Source of the DNA: Gnomoniopsis sp. IMI 355080
Lineage: Eukaryota; Ascomycota; Sordariomycetes; Diaporthales; Gnomoniaceae
Length of the DNA stretch: 64,000 bases
Direction of reading: 5' to 3'
Assembly: GCA_027946555.1 (NCBI GenBank)
Contig: JAPEVC010000147.1
Span: 1-64,000, forward strand
A program made the translations under genes and the position numbers. Below, in pieces: positions 43,268-54,087 of the stretch. Within the stretch, counting starts at the first letter, position 1, and each line of letters starts with the position of its first letter. The notes under the pieces were generated by a model. It was not told the DNA's origin. It made no database searches and saw only the letters and a list, made by a program, of their open reading frames with translations.

Positions 43268-46200
43268 TGGTGATATCGCCTCCGCACCTGGTACAATTGT
43301 TTTTGGTCTTCGTTTGGAGCTGCGCAAGACACCAGGTTGTGCTTGTCGTTGCCGTCTATATACCCCATATACCCTGCGAACGCCTTCAGCAATAGAAATG
43401 GTCGTGTTGGTTTCCTTCAAGGGAGCCGTTGAGACACTCTAGTAGCCTTTTTCAGCCGACTATCTTGGGGAAGGGGGGGGCTCGGTTGATTCGGTGGCGG
43501 GAACTGGTGCGTTAGCACACAATGGGCCTCTGTGAATATGTACCAGATTGCTGTGGCTGCCACCCTAAAGGGGAATCAGAAGAGACGTTTGCACGTTGTC
43601 TTGCTTGTGTGATCTCGATCAGTAAAAGGCGACTTTACAGTCGCAGGGGTAGTAGGTAGGTAGGTAAGTATCCTAAGGCTCCTGGTGCAAGACGTCTTGC
43701 ATGCTGGCTGCGCTGGTAACAATACCGATGACGGTGGAAAATTCAAGATGACCAGGGCTGTGCTACTCGATAGGGTAGTGTGATGTCGTTGGGAAGAGCA
43801 TCGGAGAAGTGATCGGTGGGGAAACACTCTGTACTGAGGAGGAACAACACCAGGCGGGATTTCAAGGGGACAAGGCCAGAATTTGCAGACTTGCACGAGG
43901 TTGTTGCAGATTTGCACGAGGGTGGTGCAAACAAGTCACCGCGCGGTCTTCAAGTTTGGACAAGACACGCGCCTTGCTGCAACAGGACTGCGGTACCTTT
44001 TTGACTTCCAGTAAGCGAGGCCCTGGACTGGATGTTGATTCTGCCATGATCCGGGGCGTTCCCCATCCAGCATCGACGACGCAAGAGACTGCATAGGAAC
44101 GGAAACGAGGGCCCAGACATGGAGCTGGACACTGGGAACTCGATCTTAAGAGGTCTAGCATTGTATTCTTTTGCTGCGAGCAGCTATACCTCGCTTGCGC
44201 AGCAGTTCCAAGGCGTGGAGTAACCTCGAGTTCAACTAGCCATGTTTGAATGGCTGCCGGGGACAGGTCCGTCGCAGTCGAAGGATTGGTCAGGCAATCT
44301 GCAAGTAATTGATGGAATACAAGGGCGATATGCAGCCACCCTGTCCGCCTGTGTGCGTGGGGAGAAGGCTCCAAGCGATAGAACGAGATGCAATGGCCAT
44401 CCACCAATACAGTGGGATGAGATATTAGCCAATGAAAAGACTCGGACTTCATTCCGCAGCTACAGCGCATTTGACTGGTTGCCGCAATCTTGGACCGGGG
44501 CTCTTCGGGATGATATGGGCTCTACAACTCCACCACCGCAGGCACCGCCACAAGAATATGTAGATTCCCAGCTACATTAACGATGGTGGGTCAGGTACTG
44601 CAGAAAGTACTTCCATGATCTTGAGTTTTTGAGGCGACGCAAACGTGCGCCGTCCAGATACTCGGATCAAAGGTTACTGCTTTCAACAGCCACACGGACT
44701 CGCTGTGGATTTTCATGACAATTGATCTTCATTCAGCAGCCGGGCACCATTCGGAAAGGTCGGCAGCCCGTTATGTTTCAATTCATTTGTATAATCCGAC
44801 GCCACTTGGACTGGTTGCCACCGATTTACCCAGGTCAAAATAGCAAGCTGGCCAGCCCTGGATCTCAACAGGCAATAATCTTGCAGAAAAATGGAAGCAA
44901 TTCAGGCACCACGAACTCAATTCTTGGATCAGGGGCCCACCTTTTGTGGCAAATACAATTGGATTCCGCCTATAAAAGTATCTGCTATCAGTGGGCTTCA
45001 GTGCGTCCGATGGAGGAGTGGTCCTCGTCTTTTCCCGGCTTATGCCCAGTACCTTTCAATAAGCGATGTGACAGCTCATTCTCGTTGGTTGCTCCTGTGA
45101 TCTTTTGAAATATTTACAACGGCTCCGCTCCTACAGGCACTCGCTCTCTGTCTGCACACAGGCTGGTCACTCAAAAGAACTTTTTCAATTACACCATTCC
45201 TGAAGGTCTAGGATCGAAACAGGTTTTCCATCATGAGGGTTGAGATTACATGATAAGTGCATTCCATCGAGACGCCTGATCGCTTGAGCTTGAGCTTGAT
45301 AAAATCACTCTGGTCATTGTCAATCAAACAGGTAGACAATAATGGTAGTCGATCGTCCAAACCTCGAAAATTTGAACAATCGAAATTTCTGAATCAGGTC
45401 AATTACATACACGATCTCTAACTACTCAGGAACATTCCTTTATGACTCTTGGATAGGAAGGCAGCTTCAAACAGCCTTGGAACCTACTATTTACCCGATT
45501 CAAGACAATCGACTAGTTTAAGACATTGACTTGGCTCAGATCAGATTCCTGGGTCACGACCCAGAGAGAAATTGGACACACTGACAAACAGGGACTTTTC
45601 AGACATGAATGTGATGGTCGGATATGGTCAACAGGCTTCAAACGCTTAGTTGAGACAACGACTTTACCGACTCACCGGTGTGGAAACACCACAGACAGCC
45701 ATGATAGGGGGTTTTTTGTTTTGTTTTTTTCCCGTACAGGTTAGATACACCAGGGTCTAGATACACCAGGCTCGTCACGCAAACAGCCAACGCGGTAAAT
45801 CTTGATTATGGACGATCTGCGACCCCGCTAACGCCGCCCGGATGGCATTGTTGATCTTCACTGAAGACTATTGCTTTCCCATCGCAAAGCCACGGCTTGG
45901 GACAGAAAACCCATATGCGTTGTACGGGATTGTCGTGACGCACATAATGGGAATGTCGGTTTGGGCCCGCCAATTGTGCCGTCCTGAGGGGTGGGCTTAC
46001 GTGCATGTGAAATGAATTCCAAGCCCCACTGCAATCAGATGAGCCGTGCGAGGCCTCTTCAGGCGATGATTTCTCTTGCGATGTCGCCGGGAAGCGATCA
46101 GTATTGGCCACTCCCTGGTCGATCTCGAGTGAGGCACGGACACAATGCGCTGAAAACGGAACTAGCCGATGCAGAGGTCCTCATCGAGTCGCCTGCTCGT

Positions 46201-47685
46201 GTCTAGAAGGCAGCAGAGTGTCGGGCCGTCTCGGATATCCATGTAATGTCGGGCTGATGAGGCACATGACAGACAGCAAGCCATCCCGACGTCGAGGACA
46301 AGCCGACACTGTCGATCATTGGGTAGCTGCCTCGTACGTACATGTGTGTCACCTCCCAAATTACAACTCCTGCGGTGGGAGACCCTTTGTGACAGCTTCA
46401 CACCAAGCCCTGGTAAATATTGATTGCTGGCACAGCATGCAAAGTTGGAAGCTCGGAGCGCTCCGCCGGCGAGACCGCCAGAGCCTGTTCCTCGGCGGTA
46501 TCGTCACAGGATATTGCTAAACTCGGGTTTGTCTTCCAACGCGATTTGCAGACCAAAGAGTGGGCCTCGCTGAATCCGTTCACCCAACACCCCTCTCTGA
46601 AGCTTCGCAGGCCTACGTCCGAGTCACGTCGCATTGCGCGGCCGCTTCTCCCAGAGCCTAGCCCGAGCACGGGATGCCTATGGGCAAGCACACCAGCGGG
46701 GCTGGCGCAACACTGCGGCGGCATCACTCGCTAGCCACAGGGTCTTGTGGGACAGTGGCGAAGCTGGAATGTCGCTGAGAAGGGCTCGACCATCTTCGAG
46801 GCGAACCCTCCCAATCTGGAGGGAGGTTGGCAGGGTCGCTGTAGGGTCCAGCCCCAGGTGCAGGAGAGAAAGAACCAATTCCTACACTGAAAAGAGACTA
46901 GGGACGGCTTGGTGCATAAGAAACAGGGTCCAGTGAGGATGGAGCACTGAGACAGCACTGAACAAGGCAACCGTGCGCTGGCCCAGATTCTGGCCAGGCC
47001 TGCCAGGCTGTCAGGCGGCTTGGGCAATTTGACGACCCAGAATGCAAGGTCACGAGCCATACCCAGTGCGGCTGCAATACGCACGACGGCATGTTTATGC
47101 AAGACTTTGAAAGCATTTGTTAATATTGATGATTCATCAAAGGATAGTACATGGCAATGGTCAGACTGTGCCTTGTAGAATAATAGTGTCATGATCAAAT
47201 TCCATGTGTTGCCGTCAAGGCCCTCTTGGGACTGCCGAGCATCGTACAGACCCTGCTTGGCCTGACCATCGATGGCTTCCCCAATGATCTAGCCAGACGC
47301 CATCGATCGAGTGTCGCAAGAACCAAAGCAAGGCCAAGCATGAATTAGCGGTCGATGTATGGTCGGCGGAGGCGATGTTGCCCGCGTGTCGTTTCCGGTT
47401 GAGGCGTGTTCTGGAGTGTAGCGCTGACAATGTAGGACCATCGCCGATGGAATGCAGAAACATATCAGCTGCCATCCTTTTCAACGCAAAAACGGGGTGC
47501 CAGTCGCTGTCAGTCCCGTCCAATGTTACTTTATACTGAACTGGAACGTCGGATTCGCTCTGGCCCAGGGGTCGGCTGAAGCCTCTCGAGGGTTCTGGGG
47601 GTCTGCAGGTAGCGAAGTGCTGGAAAAGGTGTGTGTGTGTGTGCTCGTGGGTCACAGCTAGCTCATCGCCCCGACAGCGCCCAAA
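43268..47685. other. Long gene-poor stretch
   Basis: About 4.4 kb without a gene I can support. A TAGG run (about 43654-43668) and a 21-bp imperfect tandem (GCAGAYTTGCACGAGGKTGKT, about 43884-43925) occur. One exon-like piece on the minus strand (about 46012-46150) reads LEIDQGVANTDRF and WNSFHMH, then a good GTAAGC donor, but I could not build a gene around it. Other open frames at 46.4-47.6 kb are GC-rich and open on both strands. Confidence 0.4.
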
Positions 47686-47940
47686 TCAATCGTAGCCCTC
47701 GTCACCCGCCATCCAGGTCATCTTTTCCTCCCTCCTGGTGGCCATGGCCTTCGAGTCGAGCCTTTGTACCTGGGCCTTGATGACGGCGCATGCCTCACAC
47801 AGATGTGTCTTATTGGCCTTCTTTTTTTTTGTACTTGCGGCGTCCATCTTTCCGCAGTACTTGTGTGGGCGGGTGGCCGTCCAGTTGCTGGGTGGCTTGT
47901 CTCCTGACGCCGCAGGCCTGTACTGGGTCTTCTTGCTCAT
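47686..47940 (-). CDS. Small basic hypothetical protein
   Basis: An 84-residue frame with an ATG at 47940, one exon. It is Lys-rich (STKKKKANKTH) with three Cys (KYCGK, LCEACAV) and no signal peptide or membrane segment. The CEAC pair with the upstream Cys could bind a metal, but this is guesswork. I do not recognise a family. The single ATG, the length and codon use make it possible but unproven. Confidence 0.35.
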   Translation of the reverse strand: MSKKTQYRPAASGDKPPSNWTATRPHKYCGKMDAASTKKKKANKTHLCEACAVIKAQVQRLDSKAMATRREEKMTWMAGDEGYD

Positions 47941-48444
47941 GGCTGCGGGCTGCGAGTTGTCGAGAGATGTGGGCGTCTAGTAAAAATAGAGAATTATTTT
48001 TTGGTTGATGGAAAATGGATGGAGGAATTTTGGGCTCAGAAAGTGATATTTGTAGGTTGGAAGTTAGAGATGTCGTTAGTTGCTGGGGGGCGAATTGTTC
48101 AATATGACGGCATGTGTTCAACCAGAAAGGCCCCTAGCACGGGACCGCGGGACCCTGATCGACACTTGCGGCTCGTAGCTCGGGTACCCTAGCCTGCCGC
48201 GTGCACGGATCACCCAGGCAGCCCAGGTCACCTCTGGAACTGCACGTCACGTTCCTGGCGAGGCTGTGAGACTGGGGTCGAGGCCACTAGAGCATGCAAT
48301 TTTTTTAATTTTTTGTTTATAATTTTTTTCTTCCTCGACCTTTGCCGCCCCGCTTGACGACTCGGCCTGCACTAGCTGCAATACCCCAGCAAGCTCCTGT
48401 CCTGGCAGCCTCGTAGCCAAGGCTGGTGACCTCTTCACGAGACC
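47941..48444. other. Intergenic, promoter of gatB
   Basis: About 500 bases upstream of the GatB gene, with a T-rich run at about 48300-48332. Nothing else seen. Confidence 0.45.
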
Positions 48445-50319
48445 ATGCCGCGGATTCCATGTGCCGAGCTCCGGAGCTACTTGCTAAGCGGTCAGCTGCA
48501 CCATCAAGCACAACATCAAATCCACAGCGCGCCGTTCTGTCCGAGGGTCCATCGTCGCCATTTCTCGCCCTCAGTGTGCCAGAGTCAGCAGCATCAGACT
48601 ATCACCCCCCAATTAGATCATGTTCCGCTACGCAAACAGCTCAAAGCCTCCGCCAAAGCGCACAAGAAGCTTCCACATTCGCGCCGGCAGACCATCCCCG
48701 GATGGGAGCTGACTGTGGGCATCGAGATCCACGCGCAGCTTAACTCGCGTCACAAGCTCTTCTCCCCCGCCGCACCGCCACAGCCCTCCGACGACCCCAA
48801 CTCCCGCGTTGCCCTCTTCGACCTCGCTACCCCAGGCTCACAGCCCCTCTTCCAACATGATGCGCTCCTTCCGGCCCTCCGCGCCGCATTGGCGCTGAAT
48901 TGTCAGATCCAACGTGTCAGTAGGTGGGACCGCAAGCATTATTTTTGGTGGGACCAGCCTGGCGGGTATCAGATCACCCAGTTCTACGAGCCATTTGCGA
49001 GGGCGGGATTTATTACACTGGCTGCGCGAGACGGTATCGCGGACGAGGATGGGGAAAGCTTGAGGGTTGGCATACGGAATATACAAATGGAGCAGGACAC
49101 CGCAAAAACACTAGCGCGGCCAGACGGTGTTCAATGGGTGGATTTCAACCGTGTGGGCGTTCCGCTGATCGAGATCATCACTGAGCCTGAGATCCATCAT
49201 CCCAAGACGGCTGCCGCACTGGTGAGGAAGATACAGACATATCTGAATTCAGTTGACGCGTGCGTCAGCGGCATGGAGGCTGGCGGTCTTCGCGCTGATG
49301 TCAATGTCAGTGTACGACGAACCGATGGCCTCTTGGGCAAAAGCACTCCGTTGGGCCAAAGGACCGAGATCAAGAACCTGAGCAGTTTTAAGGCCGTCGA
49401 GGATGCCATCTTTGCCGAGAGGGACCGACAAATAGCCGTTCTGGAAGATGGCGGTACAATTCTCTCAGAAACCCGCGGCTGGTCCATTGGAGGCACGGAG
49501 ACAACGAGGTTGCGTGGCAAAGAAGGCGAGGTCGACTACAGATATATGCCAGACCCAGACCTGGCACCACTGCATATTAGCGAAGAAGTGGTCTCGCATC
49601 TTCGGGAAAATATGGGCATGCTCCCTGACGCCGAGGTCGACGAGCTCATGTCAGAGTACGGCTTGAAAACTCACGACGCAATTGCTCTGATCCAATTGGA
49701 CGATGGCGGTCGGATTGAGTATTTCTACGATGTGGTACAACGTTTGCAATCTCGCTTAGGCCCAGAATGGAAGCAGGAATGCGCTGTGCTAGCTGGTAAT
49801 TGGATCCTTCACGAGCTCGGTCGTCTCACCTCGGAGAAGAATGCCTCGGCCGACCGGGACGTTGACGATCTTGGCATGACGCCTACTGGCGACTGCGCTC
49901 GTGTGCCGTCAGTCCATCTCGCAGACATCATCTACTTCCTGTACCAGAAGCGAATAGGCTCTGGCACGGCCAAGGAGCTACTCTTTGCCATCTACCGTGG
50001 CGACCTCGGTGCCTCGTCATCCAATGGCTACCCTAGCGTTGAGGAAGCTATCGAGAGCGAGGGCCTCTGGTCCAAGCAACTTTCACCGCAGGATTACGAG
50101 GATCTCGCCTCCCAAGCGCTTGAGGACGAGGAAACAACCCTGAAGAAACATTTCCAGCCTTTCTTCGCTGGCAAGAGCAAGAAGTACCCAGAGGGCCAGT
50201 TGATGCGGTTCGTCGGCAAGATGATGCGCAACGGCCCTTCTGAGAGCATCGACCCAAAGGCTGCAGTACAGGTGCTCAGGGATGTCATCGAGAAGAGGAT
50301 GCAGGCATCAAAGGACTAG
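48445..50319 (+). CDS. PET112: Mitochondrial glutamyl-tRNA(Gln) amidotransferase subunit B
   Basis: Subunit B of the GatCAB/GatFAB complex, which converts Glu-tRNA(Gln) to Gln-tRNA(Gln) in mitochondria. It has 624 residues in one exon. About 90 N-terminal residues are rich in Arg, Ser and His and poor in acids, as for a mitochondrial targeting peptide. The catalytic core begins WELTVGIEIHAQLNSRHKLF (near 92-111). WDRKHYFWWDQPGGYQITQ, GVPLIEIITEPEI and GEVDYRYMPDPDLAPL are GatB signatures, and the C-terminal GatB_YqeY tail domain ends the protein. The length is normal for fungi. It is an ordinary housekeeping gene unrelated to the cluster. The gene symbol follows the yeast orthologue. Confidence 0.96.
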   Translation: MPRIPCAELRSYLLSGQLHHQAQHQIHSAPFCPRVHRRHFSPSVCQSQQHQTITPQLDHVPLRKQLKASAKAHKKLPHSRRQTIPGWELTVGIEIHAQLNSRHKLFSPAAPPQPSDDPNSRVALFDLATPGSQPLFQHDALLPALRAALALNCQIQRVSRWDRKHYFWWDQPGGYQITQFYEPFARAGFITLAARDGIADEDGESLRVGIRNIQMEQDTAKTLARPDGVQWVDFNRVGVPLIEIITEPEIHHPKTAAALVRKIQTYLNSVDACVSGMEAGGLRADVNVSVRRTDGLLGKSTPLGQRTEIKNLSSFKAVEDAIFAERDRQIAVLEDGGTILSETRGWSIGGTETTRLRGKEGEVDYRYMPDPDLAPLHISEEVVSHLRENMGMLPDAEVDELMSEYGLKTHDAIALIQLDDGGRIEYFYDVVQRLQSRLGPEWKQECAVLAGNWILHELGRLTSEKNASADRDVDDLGMTPTGDCARVPSVHLADIIYFLYQKRIGSGTAKELLFAIYRGDLGASSSNGYPSVEEAIESEGLWSKQLSPQDYEDLASQALEDEETTLKKHFQPFFAGKSKKYPEGQLMRFVGKMMRNGPSESIDPKAAVQVLRDVIEKRMQASKD

Positions 50320-51935
50320 ACTATCACCCAGCGCTCCCGGCAGCGTCATGGACGCGACCTACGCGCCCTCACTCAGCACTTCAACGGGCGAGGCGACTTT
50401 CCATCCATCAGCAGCAGCAATCACTGTAATTGTATTCGCGACGAACGTTCCATGCTCAGTAATTTGAGCTTCCACTGACAGTGCCTGGCAATATGTCATT
50501 TATCATAGAGTAGGGCGGATATGTACACGTACTGGAGGACACACTGGTAGTCATCTTTGCTGTCGAGAGCGAGTCTCAACCTCGGCCGTCTCACTGACAA
50601 CTTTCGTCAGTCTCTTAGCCGCGATGACCCATAGACTCACAAACAGGTCTAGAGCCTAGAGGTGTTCCTTCATGGGAACAAGACGAGAACTTCGCGCAAC
50701 CTGGAGTTTTCACCCGAAGTCTGCTACCCCATTCATTGTCCTACCTAGATAGGCAGTACTAGAAACCCGTACGCTCGACCACACTGTCCTAGGCCAGAAG
50801 ATTTCCACATAAGAAGATGCACCATCTTCACAAAACAGTGGCCAAGAGAAATGGGCCTCAGGAAACACTAGTTGGGGGCTTTCGGTCGAGCCAGACGCGC
50901 CGACGCACAGTCAACAATGAACAAATTCTTCAGCTCATTAATTTCGCCACGCCTTCCAGCCCAGCAGACGGCGTAGAATGCCGGGCTTTTTGCCAAGGAG
51001 ATGATTGCTATTGTGAATGTAAGTGAGCATGCTGGAATGAGAACATACATACCTAGGTAAGATAGACCTTCCGCCTGGATGTCTTGAGGATGATGGAGAC
51101 GGAAGCATTCTACCTCCGTGTGTCAGGAAGTACATTCTCTTAAATTTTCTAAAGTAATTTATCGTGCGCCTCAGGGGGTCTACCAATTACCTGCTTATGC
51201 AAACCGATCGGTCGACAGCCTAGGCCTGCCCACCTCTGTGAATCTGCATGTCTCGAGATAGCACAATCATCACAGCCATCTACAAGTGACGCAAGCAAGG
51301 TACAATCCGTGTATAGACAGTTCTCAAGAGCCCAATCTTAATCTAAAAGTTAATCCGCTCCCAGAAGTCACCACATTGGCCAGACCAAATAAGCGTAGGA
51401 AGAAAAGTTCACGATAACACGTGAAAGTAACGTAATACAGCATACTGCTCTTACTTAACGATTCAATTTCTATGTGGTGAAGTTACTGCTTGGATACATT
51501 GAGTCCGGTGAGCCAACCTCAGAATTGTCAATTACCAACGCAGCCCCCACTCCCACCATTGATAAAATGCTCCTTGCATGTGGTAATGTGCTAAGTGAAC
51601 AATCTCAGATTTCTACATGTTCAGATTCCGTCTCCAGGCTGCGATGTTGGATCATGAGGCTGACACTTGCATGTGTGGTGGCTCAAGACAAACAGGTTTC
51701 ACCACAGCTAGCCCCATCATCGACGTCACCGCTGCGAAGCCACAACAAGCTTCGTTATATAAAAGAGCAACAGCACCAAAACATCTGGATAGAACTCCAT
51801 ACTTGAAGCTTACGAAGCGAGTCATTGGTAGAACCTCATCCTACACCACCTCATTGCTCCAAATTACATCAGCCAGCTACCTACAGCCCTGCCACTCCAT
51901 CTCCTGAAGTCCCACGACATTGCCACCTCTCCACA
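50320..51935. other. Intergenic
   Basis: About 1.6 kb between GatB and the FMN-dependent oxidase. It holds the ACCTAGGT palindrome at 51051-51058 and a TATA box near the downstream gene. No gene is supported. Confidence 0.5.
51756..51764 (+). promoter_or_regulatory. TATA box of the FMN-dependent oxidase gene
   Basis: TATATAAAA, 172 bp before the start codon at 51936, in otherwise non-TA-rich DNA. Confidence 0.5.
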
Positions 51936-53228
51936 ATGACCTCGAGATCCCCGGACCCCGTCTCTTATGAAAGTGCAGTGTTCCAGGCCGGACTGCACTC
52001 CGCAAAACCCCCATTCAGCTTCCATCCCTCCGATTGGGAATCACAGGCCAAAGATATCCTCTCCGCCAATTCCTGGGGCTACATTCACGGCAACGCCGGC
52101 ACAGGCTCCACCTACCGCAAGAACCTCGCCGCCTTTGACCGATGGTCTATTCTCCCACGCCGCCTCCGCGCCAGCCGGAGAGACGAACAAGGCAACGAGG
52201 CCTTTTCGGACACGCGCACCACCATTCTGGGCGACCAAGCACTCCCCTTCCCCATCGCCATTGCCCCCATTGGCGTTCAAAAGATATTCAACCCGCTCGG
52301 CGAAGTGGCTGCCGCGCGTGCGGCTGCGAAGCTGGGTGTCCCGTACACGCTGAGCACGGCGTCGAGTACCAGCATTGAGGATGTTGCCAAGGCGATGGAC
52401 GACGCCGCAGGCGAAGGCCCTCCACCGACGCGTTGGTTTCAACTGTACTGGCCTGAACGCAAGAATGATGATATTACGGCATCGCTCCTCTCGCGGGCCA
52501 AAAAGTCGGGCTACTCGGCGCTTTTCGTCACGCTGGATACCTACGTGCTGGGCTGGCGGCCTGCGGATATGAATCATGGGTACAACCCGTTCATCCACCC
52601 GGACCGGATCGGTGTGGAGATCGGCCTGACGGACCCGGTGTTTAAGCAGAGGTTCAAGGCTGAGCACGGCTATGAGATTGAGGAGGCGGGCAGACATGAA
52701 AGTGAGCTAACAGGGCACAACCTGGGCGATGTCGCAGGAGAATGGACCAAGATCGTGTTCCCGGGCCATTCGCACGCGTGGGAAGATGTGGCATCGTTGA
52801 AGGAGCAATGGGATGGGCCGATAGTGCTGAAGGGTATCCAGACAGTAGAAGACGCGAGAAAGGCCGTTGAGGTGGGCGTGCAGGGCATCGTGGTCTCGAA
52901 CCATGGCGGACGGCAGCAAGATGGTGGTGTGAGTAGTCTGGGTATGCTGCCCCGCATCGTAGAGGCTGTAGGTGACAAGATCGAGGTCTTCTTTGATAGT
53001 GGAGTTCGGTCCGGAGCAGATATCATGAAGGCCTATGCACTGGGAGCTAAGTGCGTGTTTGTTGGGAGGCCCTATGCATACGGTCTGGCCATAGGGGGCG
53101 ACGAAGGGGTGCAGCATGTCCTCCGATCGATGTGTGGTGATTTACTGCTCAATATGCATTTGGCGGGCTTGAGAGGGCTGGATGAGGTGACAAAGGATAT
53201 CCTTGTCAAGGAAGATGAATTATTTTAG
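51936..53228 (+). CDS. FMN-dependent alpha-hydroxy-acid oxidase (lactate 2-monooxygenase-like)
   Basis: Flavoenzyme of the glycolate oxidase/lactate oxidase family, which oxidises 2-hydroxy acids. It has 430 residues in one exon. I chose the ATG at 51936; the frame is open upstream, but a pyrimidine-rich leader precedes this ATG. The barrel core shows PIAIAPIGVQKIF (FMN site), RWFQLYWP, and LFVTLDTYVLGWRPADM. VLKGIQTVEDA contains the FMN-binding Lys, and VVSNHGGRQQDGG gives catalytic His323 and the substrate Arg. FFDSGVRSGADIMKA and CVFVGRPYAYGL form the phosphate site. The loop around 215-265 resembles lactate 2-monooxygenases, but the exact substrate cannot be told. There is no N-terminal cytochrome b5 domain, so it is not a flavocytochrome b2. 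Confidence 0.93.
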   Translation: MTSRSPDPVSYESAVFQAGLHSAKPPFSFHPSDWESQAKDILSANSWGYIHGNAGTGSTYRKNLAAFDRWSILPRRLRASRRDEQGNEAFSDTRTTILGDQALPFPIAIAPIGVQKIFNPLGEVAAARAAAKLGVPYTLSTASSTSIEDVAKAMDDAAGEGPPPTRWFQLYWPERKNDDITASLLSRAKKSGYSALFVTLDTYVLGWRPADMNHGYNPFIHPDRIGVEIGLTDPVFKQRFKAEHGYEIEEAGRHESELTGHNLGDVAGEWTKIVFPGHSHAWEDVASLKEQWDGPIVLKGIQTVEDARKAVEVGVQGIVVSNHGGRQQDGGVSSLGMLPRIVEAVGDKIEVFFDSGVRSGADIMKAYALGAKCVFVGRPYAYGLAIGGDEGVQHVLRSMCGDLLLNMHLAGLRGLDEVTKDILVKEDELF

Positions 53229-54087
53229 TGTTATTGGTCTGTCTGAATGTCCTCAACCTGGGGAATGGGCATCTTAACTTTGACCTCAAGGTTGAGCATG
53301 ATTTGAGCAGAGTACTTCCCCTGCTCTTGTGAAGCCAGTTCTTCATTCTTTATCTACTTCCCCATAGAAGCAAATATGAGGTTGGTGCAATGAACCAGGC
53401 TCTGTCGTTCAAATTGAAAGGTCAGCAAGTCTTGCAGCTGAAGATGTCTCCCTTTGGTTGATATGAAGTTGGTCTTCCACCACATATTGTCATCAGCCCA
53501 TGCCAACAAGCAGATACATTTGAGTAATCAAATCTACAACCAAGAGACTTATTCTTGAGGGCATCTATTTGGTGAACCAGCCGGCTGATTAGGCCTGTAT
53601 TAGTCAGCTGTGAGACGGTTCACAATCAAGGTAGTATTGTTCTCATTGAACAATAGGTATAGACCTCATTGAAGGTGGCTTGTGCTGCAAATGGGATATC
53701 TGGACTGGCACATATATTCACTTACAACACAAGTGAGAACCGAATAAAAGTAGCAAAGTAAAAGTTGTGCTGCTCGTCTATGGCATTTGATTGCAGATAA
53801 AGCCTGAAGTAATCCCATATTTCGCCGCTGGCTGCTTATCAGTTATATTTCTATGAGTAAACCCTGATTCGGGCGATTCTCTCAGCCCTGGAGCTTATCA
53901 CGCATGCCGCTTTAGTCCACCATCATACAACAAATCCACCCCTCCTCAGCCCTGCATCAGGTGGAGACTCCGAAACCAATTCCGCTGCCGGGAAAATAGA
54001 TATAAATATCAAGAGTCCAGTTGTCATCAAGACACGAGCACCCGATCTCAAATAGTCCAAAATTCCAGGCCTGCCCCCTCTCTCATT
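53229..54087. other. Intergenic, promoter of the amidase
   Basis: About 860 bases, AT-rich in the middle, ending in the amidase core promoter. No gene seen. Confidence 0.5.
54001..54008 (+). promoter_or_regulatory. TATA box of the amidase gene
   Basis: TATAAATA, 87 bp before the amidase start codon, within a short AT patch. Confidence 0.5.

Noticed and set aside
43862..44470. 202-codon minus-strand frame
   Set aside because: No ATG-based model with family resemblance; it covers a tandem repeat and its composition looks random.
46398..47661. Overlapping long frames on both strands
   Set aside because: Both strands are open because of base composition; no motif, no consistent splice pattern.
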